A stretch of 64,000 nucleotides of DNA from Streptomyces humicola (lineage in GTDB: Bacteria; Actinomycetota; Actinomycetes; Streptomycetales; Streptomycetaceae). Positions within the stretch are counted from its first letter, which is position 1. Each line of letters starts with the position of its first letter. The stretch covers positions 229,786-293,785 of the forward strand of contig NZ_JANFNG010000004.1 of NCBI RefSeq assembly GCF_024436035.1. The letters run 5' to 3'. Made by a program: the position numbers and the translations under genes. The notes below the pieces were generated by a model that was not told the origin of the DNA, searched no databases, and saw nothing but the letters and a program-made list of their open reading frames with translations. Positions 16,086 through 24,634 of this stretch are shown piece by piece.

Positions 16086-17218
16086 CCGCGAGGCTCCTTC
16101 GGGAGCCCGAGGACGCGTTCCGCAATGATCGTGCGCTGGATCTCGTTGGAGCCGCCGTAGATCGTGTCGGCCCGGGAGAACAGGAAGCGGTGCTGAAGCT
16201 CGTCGAGGGCGTAGGGATCCTCGGGGGACCAGCGCTTCGGACCGGCCGTGGCAGCGGGGCCGCGGACGGCCATGGCGAGTTCGCCCAACCGCTGGTGCCA
16301 GGCTGCCCACAGCAGTTTGGACATGCTCGGCGCTGCGGGGTCGTCGGTGCCGAGGGTGCGCAGGGCGTTCCAGCGCATCGTCCGCAGCTGCGCCCACTGG
16401 TGGGTCAGCGCCGCCCGTACGACGGGATCGGTGCAGGCTCCGCTTGCGGTGGCCAGCTCGATGATCTCCGCCAGTTCCCGTTCGAAGCCGACCTGTTGGA
16501 CCAGCGTGGAGACGCCGCGCTCGAAGCCGAGGAGGGACATGGCGACACGCCAGCCTGCGCCCTCAGGGCCGACGCGGTGCTCGACGCGGGCGCGTGCGCC
16601 GTCGAAGAAGACCTCGTTGAAATCGCTCGTCCCCGTCATCTGGCGGATCGGGCGGATCTGGATCCGGCCCGGCTGGTCCATGGGGACGAGCAGGAAGGAG
16701 AGCCCTTGGTGACGTATTGATTCCGGATCGGTGCGGGCGAGGACAAAGCACCAGTCGGCGTCCAGGGCGAGTGACGTCCAGATCTTCTGGCCGGTGATGC
16801 GGTAGACGTCGCCGTCGCGTGCCGCCGCCGTGCGCACACCGGCGAGGTCGGAGCCGGCGCCGGGCTCGCTGTAGCCCTGGCACCACAGCTCGTCACCGCG
16901 CGCGATGGGCGGCAGGAAGCGGTCGCACTGGGGGCCGGTGCCGTGCGCGAGGAGGGTCGGCGCGAGCAGGTTCTCGCCGATGTGCCCAGCGCGCGTCGGT
17001 GCTCCGGCGCGCGTGTACTCCTCGCCCCAGATGACCTGTTGGACGAGGGAGGCCTTCCGGTTGCCATAGTCGGCGTCCCAGCCGAGGCCTATCCACCCGG
17101 CTGCGCCCAACTCCCGTTCCCATGCGCGGGCGTCGCAGGCGTCGGACGCGTGCTCGGTGAGCCATGCCCGCGCCTCCGCGCGGAAGGCCTCGTCCTCGGG
17201 TCCGAATGCGAAATCCAT
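16082..17218 (-). CDS. fadE30: FadE30-like acyl-CoA dehydrogenase
   Basis: 378-aa acyl-CoA dehydrogenase: DFAFGPEDEAFRAEARAWL at the start, CQGYSEPGAGSDLAGVRTAA and WTSLALDADWCFVLARTDP in the beta domain, and TIYGGSNEIQRTIIAERVLG at the end. The position that holds the catalytic Glu in medium-chain dehydrogenases is Gly (YGGS), so the base must come from elsewhere or from this subfamily's own site. FadE30 of M. tuberculosis desaturates 5-OH-HIP-CoA and lies directly before ipdF, as here. ATG 17218 is preferred (GAGG 8 bp upstream) over an in-frame start at 17230. Second gene of the 18156-11240 operon. Confidence 0.87.
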   Translation of the reverse strand: MDFAFGPEDEAFRAEARAWLTEHASDACDARAWERELGAAGWIGLGWDADYGNRKASLVQQVIWGEEYTRAGAPTRAGHIGENLLAPTLLAHGTGPQCDRFLPPIARGDELWCQGYSEPGAGSDLAGVRTAAARDGDVYRITGQKIWTSLALDADWCFVLARTDPESIRHQGLSFLLVPMDQPGRIQIRPIRQMTGTSDFNEVFFDGARARVEHRVGPEGAGWRVAMSLLGFERGVSTLVQQVGFERELAEIIELATASGACTDPVVRAALTHQWAQLRTMRWNALRTLGTDDPAAPSMSKLLWAAWHQRLGELAMAVRGPAATAGPKRWSPEDPYALDELQHRFLFSRADTIYGGSNEIQRTIIAERVLGLPKEPRG

Positions 17219-17232
17219 CGCGGACCTCACCC

Positions 17233-18156
17233 TCAGCCCTGCACCGCGTCGGACGCGTTGGGACGGGCGCCGGCGACTGCCGCGTGGCGCATGGCCTCCA
17301 GTTGTTCGAGCATCGGCATCGGATCGACCCCGACGGTTCCGGGCAGGAAGTCGGCGATCCGTTCAGGCGTCCACGGCCCCTCCCCGTATGCGGCGCGCAG
17401 CTCGCGCGGCTGGGCCCACACCGCGATCTTGGGCCCGGCGACGGTGTACACCTGCCCCGTGATCCCCCGTGCCCGGTCGCTCAGCAGATAGGCGACGAGT
17501 GCGGCGACGTCCTCCGGCTCGCCGATCTCCTTCAGCTCCATCGGCACGTTCGCCGACATGCGGGTACGGGCGACGGGCGCGACGCAGTTCGCCGTGACCC
17601 CGTACTTGTGCAGGCCGAGGGCGGCGCTGCGCACCAGGGAGATGATCCCGCCCTTGGCTGAGGAGTAGTTGGCCTGCGAGACACTGCCCTGGTGGTTGCC
17701 GCTGGTGAATCCGATCAGCGTCCCCGAGCATTGTTTGCGCATGACCGCGGATGCCGCACGGAAGACGGTGAAGGTGCCCTTCAGGTGCGTTGCGATGACC
17801 GGGTCCCACTCCTCCTCGGTCATGTTGAACAGCATGCGTTCGCGCAGGATGCCGGCGACGCACACCACGCCGTCGATGCACCCGTACGCCTCCGTGGCGG
17901 CGTGCACGAGCCTGGCTCCGCCCGCCATGGTGGACACGTCGTCGGCCACGGCGACGGCTTCCCCGCCCGCCGCCTCGATCTCCTTGACCACACCGGCCGC
18001 GATCTCGCTGCTCGGATCCCCGCCGTCGACCGAGACGCCGTAGTCGCCGACCACGACCTTCGCGCCCTCCGCCGCGCAGGCGAGCGCGACGGCCCGGCCT
18101 ATGCCGCGCCCGGCACCCGTGATCGCGATGACCTTGCCGGCCAGGAAGTCGGTCAC
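17233..18156 (-). CDS. SDR-family oxidoreductase (operon leader)
   Basis: 307-aa SDR: TGAGRGIG cofactor loop (14-21), VCVAGILRERMLFNMTEEEWDPVIATHLKG in place of the usual NNAG segment, then GFTSGNHQGSVSQANYSSAKGG with Ser, Tyr and Lys. The long C-terminal extension (WAQPRELRAAYGEGPWTPERIADFLP) is typical of SDRs related to multifunctional-enzyme type 2 (3-hydroxyacyl-CoA dehydrogenases) and of Rv3548c-like proteins. It starts with GTG, with a GGGGCGGGA ribosome binding site, 23 bp after the operator at 18179. It is the first gene of a six-gene minus-strand operon (SDR, fadE30, ipdF, aldehyde dehydrogenase, alcohol dehydrogenase, MFS). Confidence 0.87.
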   Translation of the reverse strand: MTDFLAGKVIAITGAGRGIGRAVALACAAEGAKVVVGDYGVSVDGGDPSSEIAAGVVKEIEAAGGEAVAVADDVSTMAGGARLVHAATEAYGCIDGVVCVAGILRERMLFNMTEEEWDPVIATHLKGTFTVFRAASAVMRKQCSGTLIGFTSGNHQGSVSQANYSSAKGGIISLVRSAALGLHKYGVTANCVAPVARTRMSANVPMELKEIGEPEDVAALVAYLLSDRARGITGQVYTVAGPKIAVWAQPRELRAAYGEGPWTPERIADFLPGTVGVDPMPMLEQLEAMRHAAVAGARPNASDAVQG

Positions 18157-18178
18157 GTCCCGCCCCTTCCATCGGTTT

Positions 18179-18193
18179 CTGACGGACCGTTAG
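18179..18193. promoter_or_regulatory. CTGAC-N5-GTTAG operator between SDR operon and cyclase gene
   Basis: CTGACGGACCGTTAG has one mismatch. It is 22 bp before the SDR (minus) and 40 bp before the cyclase-family gene (plus), so it could control both. Confidence 0.75.
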
Positions 18194-18233
18194 ATTCTAG
18201 CCCCGGGGGCGCCGGTAAGCGAGGGAGGAAGCG

Positions 18234-19160
18234 ATGCCACTACCGCAGGAGTTCCACGACATCGCCAAGCGAGTCAACAACTGGGGGCGCTGGGGCGCCT
18301 CCGACGAGATCGGAACGCTCAACCTCATCACCGACGAGGCCGTGCGGTCCGCCGCGGCCGCGGTGCGCACCGGCCGCCGCTTCCCGCTCGCCCTCCCCCT
18401 CCAGCAGGATGGCATCCAGACGGGCGTGATCCCCGGTCGCGTCAACCCCTTGCACACCATGGTCGCCGTCAACCTCGAGATGTTCGGCTCCGGCACCGTC
18501 GCCACCAGTGACGACATCGTCACCACGGCGCTGCAGGCAGCCACCCACTGGGACGGTCTCACCCACGCATCGCACTCCGGCCGTATCTACAACGGCCGCC
18601 CCGCGGACTCCATCACCGCCCACGGCGGCTCCGAGTTCAGCGGAATGGAGAAGATCACAAACGTGCTCTCGCGCGGAGTGCTCCTCGACGTGGCCCGCGC
18701 GCTCGGCGCCGACCGCCTCCCCGTCGACCACGCGATCGGCCCCGACGACCTCGACGCCGCCGAGGAGTTGGCGAGCACACGGATACGCCCCGGCGACATC
18801 GTCCTGGTGCGGACCGGGCAGATGCGGCATTACCTCGCCGGCGACAAGCACTCGTACGGCTACCCCTCACCGGGACTTTCGATCCGCGCGCCCGAGTGGT
18901 TCCACACCCGCAATGTCGCCGCCGTCGCCAACGACACCCTCACCTTCGAGATCTTCCCGCCGGAGATCGAGAACCTGTGGATGCCGGTGCACGCCCTCCA
19001 CCTCGTCGAGATGGGCATGCCACAAGGTCAGAACTGGAACCTCGAGGAGCTCGCCGCCGCATGCGCGGACGACGGGAAGTACGCATTCCTGCTCAGCGCG
19101 ACCCCCGAGCCGTTCACCGGCGCGACCGGCAGCCCCGTCGCGCCCGTCGCGGTCAAGTAG
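18234..19160 (+). CDS. Cyclase-family metal-dependent hydrolase
   Basis: 308-aa protein of the putative cyclase/kynurenine-formamidase family. The metal-binding region is visible as ATHWDGLTHASH (family pattern HxGTHxDxPxH, here with Trp-Asp-Gly-Leu-Thr-His). WGRWGASDEIGTLNLIT near the N-terminus is a common signature of the bacterial branch, and MPVHALHLVEMGMPQGQNW near the end marks the second half of the site. Family members hydrolyse amides, lactones or cyclic diketones; ring opening in this pathway is possible but unproven. Good ribosome binding site (GGGAGGAAG). It shares the operator at 18179. Confidence 0.85.
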   Translation: MPLPQEFHDIAKRVNNWGRWGASDEIGTLNLITDEAVRSAAAAVRTGRRFPLALPLQQDGIQTGVIPGRVNPLHTMVAVNLEMFGSGTVATSDDIVTTALQAATHWDGLTHASHSGRIYNGRPADSITAHGGSEFSGMEKITNVLSRGVLLDVARALGADRLPVDHAIGPDDLDAAEELASTRIRPGDIVLVRTGQMRHYLAGDKHSYGYPSPGLSIRAPEWFHTRNVAAVANDTLTFEIFPPEIENLWMPVHALHLVEMGMPQGQNWNLEELAAACADDGKYAFLLSATPEPFTGATGSPVAPVAVK

Positions 19161-19187
19161 CACCGCAACGCGACCCCCAGAAGCCAA

Positions 19188-19240
19188 GGGTGGCGGTGCG
19201 CCCATGCACACCCCGAGCTCGGCACCGCGTACCGCCACCC
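19188..19240. terminator. Inverted repeat after the cyclase gene
   Basis: GGGTGGCGGT (19188-19197) pairs perfectly with ACCGCCACCC (19231-19240), leaving a 33-nt loop. It lies 28 bp after the cyclase stop, between convergent genes. There is no T-run, so it is a possible factor-aided or bidirectional terminator. Confidence 0.4.
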
Positions 19241-19376
19241 GGCTCCGGCGCTCTGGCCCTGGTCAGGCAGCCGGACGGTGACCCGCCATGTCGCCGAGAA
19301 GGCTCCCCAGAAGCCTCCTCGCCGTCCCCTCACAACGGATCCCCACTCCCTAGAGTGAGCAAACGGATACGGTACG

Positions 19377-19868
19377 TCAACACCTCAGCGAGATTTGGCG
19401 CGTTTTGTCCAACATGCCGCCCATCAGCGGCGCACCCTGTGACTTGGAGCGGTCCACCTCGCACCAGATGTGCTTACCGCTCCCCTCGCGCTGCCACCCC
19501 CAGCGGTCGGCGAGTCCATCGACCAGCTCCAGGCCGCGCCCGCCGGTGTCGTCGCCGCGCGCATGGCGCGGCGACGGCGGCCGGTCGCTGCTGTCGGCGA
19601 CCTCGACCCGTACCGTTCCGGCGCCGCCCGGCACCGGCCCCGCCTCCGACGTCTCGGCGCCGGGAAAGAGCATTCGCAGCACGGCCGGACAACCGGTGTG
19701 CACCACGGCGTTGGTGACCAGTTCGGAGATCAGCAGGAGCAGCGTCTCGGCCAGCGGTTCGTCGGCCCCTATCCCCGAACCGGCGAGCCGGGACCGGGCC
19801 CATCTCCGGGCCCGGCTGACCTCGGCCGGGTCAGGAAGGACTTCCAACTGCACCTGAAGCACCTGCAC
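19377..19868 (-). CDS. RsbW/SpoIIAB-type ATP-binding regulatory protein
   Basis: 163-aa HATPase_c_2 protein. The N-box is LLLISELVTNAVVHTG and the G1/G2 region is DTGGRGLELVDGLADRWGW. Such proteins act as anti-sigma factors or as ATP-binding partners of other regulators and are numerous in streptomycetes. The start may be GTG/ATG at 19868 (MQVLQVQLEVLPDP). It is not obviously part of the catabolic pathway although island genes flank it on both sides. A weak CTGAC-like site lies about 85 bp upstream. Confidence 0.83.
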   Translation of the reverse strand: MQVLQVQLEVLPDPAEVSRARRWARSRLAGSGIGADEPLAETLLLLISELVTNAVVHTGCPAVLRMLFPGAETSEAGPVPGGAGTVRVEVADSSDRPPSPRHARGDDTGGRGLELVDGLADRWGWQREGSGKHIWCEVDRSKSQGAPLMGGMLDKTRQISLRC

Positions 19869-20314
19869 CGCTCACACGCTCCGAACCGGCGGACACATCG
19901 CCTCGCGCCTCCGTGGCATCACGGATTGTGACACCGACGGAAAACAGCATGATTGACGTACAGTCACCGCAACAAGCGCTTCAGGCATATTCCAGCGCAA
20001 CGAGGTATGCGTGCTGCATACTGTGCCGCGCTCACCACGGGGAGTGGAGGCGCGGAACGCGCAGCTCGAAGCACGTCCCCGGTCCGCGCAGACGAGCGGA
20101 CCGGCTGCCACGTGAGCACCGGCACACTGCTTGCGCCCTTGAACCACTCGCACCCGAAGGAGCGTACCCGAGGCAGGCCTCGACTCCGTGCCGTGACGAG
20201 TCACACGTAGGACACAACCCGATATCAACGCTCGGTCACGCTTTATTCCTCGCAAATCAGGCATTTCCATCCACGCCTTGGAGGACCCGCTGACCGCACG
20301 CACGATTCGGGCCA
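19869..20314. promoter_or_regulatory. 446-bp gap with a weak operator and a second palindrome
   Basis: No convincing gene. Two elements stand out. TTGACGTACAGTCAC (19953-19967) has the perfect core TGAC-N5-GTCA of the island operator but differs in both outer bases. GTATGCGTGCTGCATAC (20005-20021) is a perfect 6-bp inverted repeat with a 5-bp spacer and an unrelated sequence. Either could serve the minus-strand ATP-binding protein gene that starts at 19868. Confidence 0.4.
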
Positions 20315-21331
20315 TTATGACAGCCCTGCAGCCAGAGCTTCCTCCGCTTCACGCGCCCCCATGAACCGCTCGACGCGCACCCACGCCCGCTTCAGATGCA
20401 GATGCACATCCGCCTCCCACGTGAAGCCCATGCCGCCGAACACCTGCAGGCAGTCACGGGCATTGCGCACCGCCGCCTCGTCGGCGAGCAGCTTGGCGGC
20501 CGCGGCCTCCTGCGGGTCGCCCGTGACCGCGGCGGCGTAGACGGCGGTCCGGCCCATTTCGGCACGCACCAACATGTCCGCACATAGATGCTTGACCGCC
20601 TGAAATGTCCCGATTGCTTGGCCGAACTGATGGCGTACGCCCGCGTATTCAACGGCCATCTCGACGGTACGGGCGGCGCTGCCGCACTGCTCGGCCGCCG
20701 TGAGCAGCGTGGCCTCCCGCCGGAAGCGCCCGACAGGCAGGCCCAGTACGCCGGCAATCGGGCCGCCGCCAGTCGGGCCGAGCGCGCCTGCCTCGCCGAC
20801 CGCCACCCGGTGCAGCGGCGTCAACGGATCCACGGACCGCACCGGCCGTACCGCCCACTGCGCCGCCGCGGACGCAGCATCCGCGACGTCCGCGGCGTCC
20901 GCGGCGAGTACACGGAGCCGGACGCCCTCCTCCGTACCGACCAGGAGCGCGTCCGCCTGCGCCAGATACTCGACCATCGCAGTCCCGCCCACGCCGGGCT
21001 CGGCTACGGCCACCACCGCCTCGCCCTCCGCCGCCCCCTCCACGTGCCCCGCCGCGAGGTGAGTGGCCACGAGAGGCCCGGGCAGCAGGACGCGCCCCGC
21101 CTCCTCGAAGACGAGCACCGCCTCGGCCGTCCCGAGCCCCGCCCCGCCCGCATCCTCAGGCATCCGCAGGCTGAAGAACCCCGCCGCGCCGAGCTCGCGC
21201 CACAGGCCCCGGTCGACCACGCGGGCCCTGTCCACCGCCTCCCGCAGCCGCTCCCGCGGAAAGCGGCCCGCCAGCAGCTCACGCACCCCGGCCCGCAACG
21301 CCCGCTGATCATCCGTGAGTTGGAAATCCAT
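20315..21331 (-). CDS. Acyl-CoA dehydrogenase, small subunit type
   Basis: 338-aa acyl-CoA dehydrogenase beginning DFQLTDDQRALRAGVRELL. The middle beta domain is shortened and divergent. The C-terminal part has YAGVRHQFGQAIGTFQAVKH and LQVFGGMGFTWEADVHLHLKRAW. Size and C-terminal type match the small subunits of mycobacterial alpha2beta2 dehydrogenases (FadE32/33, about 320 aa). It starts 3 bp after the stop of a larger acyl-CoA dehydrogenase gene, so the two products very probably form a heteromer that desaturates a bulky or branched acyl-CoA. Confidence 0.85.
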   Translation of the reverse strand: MDFQLTDDQRALRAGVRELLAGRFPRERLREAVDRARVVDRGLWRELGAAGFFSLRMPEDAGGAGLGTAEAVLVFEEAGRVLLPGPLVATHLAAGHVEGAAEGEAVVAVAEPGVGGTAMVEYLAQADALLVGTEEGVRLRVLAADAADVADAASAAAQWAVRPVRSVDPLTPLHRVAVGEAGALGPTGGGPIAGVLGLPVGRFRREATLLTAAEQCGSAARTVEMAVEYAGVRHQFGQAIGTFQAVKHLCADMLVRAEMGRTAVYAAAVTGDPQEAAAAKLLADEAAVRNARDCLQVFGGMGFTWEADVHLHLKRAWVRVERFMGAREAEEALAAGLS

Positions 21332-21334
21332 CCG

Positions 21335-22495
21335 TCACGGCCCTTTCGGCAGGCCGAGGATGCGCTCGGCGACGATGTTCTTCTGGATCTGCGACGTCCC
21401 GGCGGCGATGGTGTACGACAGCGACGAGAGCCGGGCGTTGGTCCACTCCTCGTCCGCGTCCAGCGCGCCCCCGCCGAGCACCTCCGCCGCCGCCTCGTAC
21501 AGCTCCTGCCGCGCGTGCGAATAGCGCAGCTTGAACACCGAGCCGCCGGGCCCCGGCACCGCCCCCGGACCCGACCGCTGCGCCTCGCTCACATTCCACT
21601 GCGTGAGCCGCCACAGGACGGAGAACTCCGCCGCAAGCCGCCCGAGTCTGCGCCGCAGGACCGGATCGTGCCATCTGCCGTTGGCCCTGGCGGCCGCCGC
21701 GATGTGCCCCAGCGTGCGCCGGCACGCGACGACTTCCCCCACGAACGCCGTACCGCGCTCGAAGGAGAGGGTCACCATGGTGACGCGCCACCCGTCGTTC
21801 TCCTCCCCCACCCGATGGGCCACCGGCACCCGCACCTCGTCGAGGAATACCTCGGCGAACTCCTCGGAGCCCGCCACCGTGCGCAGCGGGCGCACGGTGA
21901 CGCCCGGTGCGTCCATCCGCATCGCCAGCCAGCTGATGCCCCGGTGCCTGGGCGCTCGCGGATCGGTGCGCACCAGCAGCTCGCACCAGTCGGCGACTTC
22001 GGCGTGCGATGTCCAGATCTTCGATCCGGTGACGACGTAGGCGTCGCCGTCGCGCACCGCCGCCGTGCGCAGCGCCGCGAGATCGGAGCCGGCCTCGGGC
22101 TCGCTGAACCCCTGGCACCACACCTCCTCCCCGCGCAGGATCGGCGGCAGCCAGCGGCGCCGCTGCTCCTCGGTGCCCTCGGCGGCGATGGTGGGCCCGG
22201 CGTGCAGCAGGCCGACGAAGTTGGCGCCCACGTACGGCGCGCCCGCGCGCTCGGTCTCCTCCAGGAAGATCAGGTGCTGGGTCGGGGTGGCACCGCGCCC
22301 GCCCGCATCGGCGGGCCAGTGCAGACCGGCGTATCCGGCGTCATAGAGCATGCGCTGCCAGGCACAGTCATAGGCCCGGCGGCCCGGCCAGTCGGACGGG
22401 TCCGGCGGTGGCGGGAGCTTGGGCAGCACCTCGCCGAGCCAGGCGCGCAACCCGGCTCGGAACGCTTCCTCCTCCTCACTGCAGTCCAGGTCCAT
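21335..22495 (-). CDS. Acyl-CoA dehydrogenase, large subunit type
   Basis: 386-aa acyl-CoA dehydrogenase: MDLDCSEEEEAFRAGLRAWL, CQGFSEPEAGSDLAALRTAA, WTSHAEVADWCELLVRTDP and C-terminal YTIAAGTSQIQKNIVAERIL. The usual catalytic Glu of YEGTSQIQ is Ala (AAGTSQIQ), so the active base must be supplied differently, consistent with a heteromeric enzyme. By size and pairing it resembles FadE31 beside FadE32 in the KstR2 regulon (inference). Gene spacing is 3 bp on both sides (SDR upstream, small subunit downstream). Confidence 0.87.
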   Translation of the reverse strand: MDLDCSEEEEAFRAGLRAWLGEVLPKLPPPPDPSDWPGRRAYDCAWQRMLYDAGYAGLHWPADAGGRGATPTQHLIFLEETERAGAPYVGANFVGLLHAGPTIAAEGTEEQRRRWLPPILRGEEVWCQGFSEPEAGSDLAALRTAAVRDGDAYVVTGSKIWTSHAEVADWCELLVRTDPRAPRHRGISWLAMRMDAPGVTVRPLRTVAGSEEFAEVFLDEVRVPVAHRVGEENDGWRVTMVTLSFERGTAFVGEVVACRRTLGHIAAAARANGRWHDPVLRRRLGRLAAEFSVLWRLTQWNVSEAQRSGPGAVPGPGGSVFKLRYSHARQELYEAAAEVLGGGALDADEEWTNARLSSLSYTIAAGTSQIQKNIVAERILGLPKGP

Positions 22496-22498
22496 GAC

Positions 22499-23431
22499 TC
22501 ACCCCGTGGGTCCGCCGGGGCCCGAAGGCCGCGCTCCGTAGACGGGTTCTGGAGCGGGCGCCTGGTCGGTCAACTTGCCCACGACCGCGCCGAGCTCCTC
22601 CGGACGCCATCGGCGCCCTGCGTCCGCAGCCGGTCCGTGGCGCCAGCCGTCGGCGAGCGAGATCCTGCCGCCCTCGACCTCGAAGACGCGCCCGGTGACC
22701 GCGGACGACTCGGCGCTGCCGAGCCATACGACGAGGGGCGCCACATTTCCCGGGTGGTAGTGGTCGAAACCCGATTCCGGCTTGGCCACGAGCTCCGGCA
22801 TCGTCGCAACGGTCATACGGGTACGGGCCGCCGGCGCGATCGCGTTGACAGTGACCCCGTACCGCCCCAGCTCCTCCGCGGCGACCAGCGTCAGGCCGAC
22901 GATCCCGGCCTTTGCCGCCGCGTAGTTCCCCTGCCCGACACTGCCCATCAGCCCTGCGCCCGAGGTGGTGTTGATCACGCGGGCGTCGACGGACCGCCCC
23001 GCCTTGGCCTGCCCGCGCCAGTACGCCGCGGCGTGGCGCAGCGGCGCGAAGTGCCCCTTGAGGTGCACGCGGACGACCGCGTCCCACTCGTCCTCGTCCA
23101 TCGAGACGAGCATGCGGTCGCGCAGGATTCCGGCGTTGTTGACGAGGACGTCGAGTCGTCCGAACGCGTCGAGGGCGGTGCGGACGAGCGAGGCCGCACC
23201 AGACCAGGTGTCGATGGGCTCGGTATGCGTGACGGCCTCGCCACCGTGCTCGCGTATCTCCTCGACGACCTCCGCGGCGTCACGCGCCGCCACGTCGCCG
23301 ACCACGACCCGGGCGCCCGCCGCGGCGAAGGCGAGCGCGTGCTCGCGTCCGATGCCGGCGCCCGCGCCGGTGACCGCGACGACTCGCCGCGTGCACAGGC
23401 CCCGCTGCTCACTGCTGCGCTCACCGGTCAA
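22499..23431 (-). CDS. SDR-family oxidoreductase, hydroxyacyl-CoA type
   Basis: 310-aa SDR of the 17-beta-HSD type 4/MFE-2 kind. Motifs: TGAGAGIG (21-28), NNAGILRDRMLVSMDEDEWDAV, TTSGAGLMGSVGQGNYAAAK (Ser, Tyr, Lys) and a C-terminal extension (SLADGWRHGPAADAGRRW). It would oxidise a 3-hydroxyacyl-CoA. Its start overlaps the end of the amidohydrolase gene by 11 bp, so the two are coupled in the operon that begins at 24611. Close in type to the SDR at 17233-18156 but not a recent duplicate. Confidence 0.88.
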   Translation of the reverse strand: MTGERSSEQRGLCTRRVVAVTGAGAGIGREHALAFAAAGARVVVGDVAARDAAEVVEEIREHGGEAVTHTEPIDTWSGAASLVRTALDAFGRLDVLVNNAGILRDRMLVSMDEDEWDAVVRVHLKGHFAPLRHAAAYWRGQAKAGRSVDARVINTTSGAGLMGSVGQGNYAAAKAGIVGLTLVAAEELGRYGVTVNAIAPAARTRMTVATMPELVAKPESGFDHYHPGNVAPLVVWLGSAESSAVTGRVFEVEGGRISLADGWRHGPAADAGRRWRPEELGAVVGKLTDQAPAPEPVYGARPSGPGGPTG

Positions 23432-24611
23432 GGTCCAGCTCCAGCATCCGGATGGCGTTGCCGCGCATCAGCTTGTGGACCGTCTCGTCGTCGAGACCCT
23501 TCACATGGTCGAGAGCGATCTCCTTGGTGTGCGGGAAGGTTGAGTCGACGTGCGGGTAGTCGGTCTCGAACGTCGCGTTGTCCCGGCCCACCGCATCGAG
23601 CGAGGCGACCCCGTGCTTGTCGCGGAAGAAGCAGCAGAAGATCTGCCGGTAGTAGTAGGTGGACGGCGGTTCCGGAACGATGTCGCGCACCCCGCCCCAG
23701 GCCCGGTGCTCCTCCCACACGTCGTCGGCGCGTTCGAGCGCGTACGGGATCCAGCCCATCTGCCCTTCGCTGTAGGCGAGCTTCAGCCGCGGGAAGCGCA
23801 CCAGGACCCCGCTGAAGAGGAAGTCCATCATCGACGCCATCGCGTTGTTGAAGCTGAGCGACGCCTGGACGGCAGGGGGTGCGTCGGGGGAGGCGGCGGG
23901 CATCTGTGAGGAGGAGCCGATGTGCATGTTGACGACCGTGCCCGTCCCCTCGCACACCGCGAAGAACGGATCCCAGTACCCGCTGTGGATACTCGGCAAC
24001 CCCAGGTACGTCGGGATCTCGCTGAAGGTGACCGCCCGCACGCCGCGCGCCGCGTTCCGCCGGATCTCGGCGACGGCCAGTTCGACGTCCCACAGCGGGA
24101 TCAGGCAGAGCGGGATCAGCCGGCCGCCGCTGTCCCCGCACCACTCCTCCACCATCCAGTCGTTGTAGGCACGGACGCAGGCGAGCGCGACCTCCTTGTC
24201 CTTCGCCTCCGCGAAGGTCTGGCCGCAAAAACGCGGGAAGGTGGGGAAGCACAGCGACGCCTCGACATGGTTGAGGTCCATGTCGGCGAGCCGGGCCGCC
24301 GGGTCCCAGCAGCCGCGTCGCATCTGCTCCCGTGTGATGCCTTCCAGCGTCATCTCGTCCCGGTCGAAGCCGACGGCGGCGATGTTGCGCTTGTACGGGA
24401 ACTTCAGGTCCTCGTAGATCCACCAGTCGGTCGGCGGGCCGTCCGGGTCCATGGTGATCTGGTACTTCCCGCCCACGTAGGCGAGTTCGCCGATGCCCGC
24501 GGTGAGCGGCTTGGGTCCGCGGTCGCGGTACTTCGCCGGCAGCCAGGTCTCGAAGAGGTGCGCGGGCTCGATCACATGGTCGTCGACGCTGACGATGCGC
24601 GGCAGTTCCAT
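23421..24611 (-). CDS. Amidohydrolase-2 family metal-dependent hydrolase
   Basis: 396-aa TIM-barrel amidohydrolase. It begins MELPRIVSVDDHVIEPAHLF, where DDHVIEP is the modified His-x-His metal-binding start of this branch. Further marks are NHVEASLCFPTFPRFCGQTF, VVNMHIGSSSQMP, FPRLKLAYSEGQMGWIP and FETDYPHVDSTFPHT (metal Asp region). Start ATG 24611 is chosen because the upstream in-frame ATG would place the N-terminus across the operators. Relatives decarboxylate or hydrolyse C-C or C-N bonds and appear often in acyl-CoA catabolic clusters of actinobacteria. Substrate unknown. First gene of a four-gene operon running to 20315. Confidence 0.87.
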   Translation of the reverse strand: MELPRIVSVDDHVIEPAHLFETWLPAKYRDRGPKPLTAGIGELAYVGGKYQITMDPDGPPTDWWIYEDLKFPYKRNIAAVGFDRDEMTLEGITREQMRRGCWDPAARLADMDLNHVEASLCFPTFPRFCGQTFAEAKDKEVALACVRAYNDWMVEEWCGDSGGRLIPLCLIPLWDVELAVAEIRRNAARGVRAVTFSEIPTYLGLPSIHSGYWDPFFAVCEGTGTVVNMHIGSSSQMPAASPDAPPAVQASLSFNNAMASMMDFLFSGVLVRFPRLKLAYSEGQMGWIPYALERADDVWEEHRAWGGVRDIVPEPPSTYYYRQIFCCFFRDKHGVASLDAVGRDNATFETDYPHVDSTFPHTKEIALDHVKGLDDETVHKLMRGNAIRMLELDLDR

Positions 24612-24634
24612 CCGGTTCTCCCCGCGGCCGATAG

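Noticed and set aside
20588..23815. Open plus-strand frame of over 1000 codons
   Set aside because: It lies antisense to two acyl-CoA dehydrogenases and an SDR with clear motifs, and its translation is Arg/Pro/His-rich without domains: a by-product of high GC.
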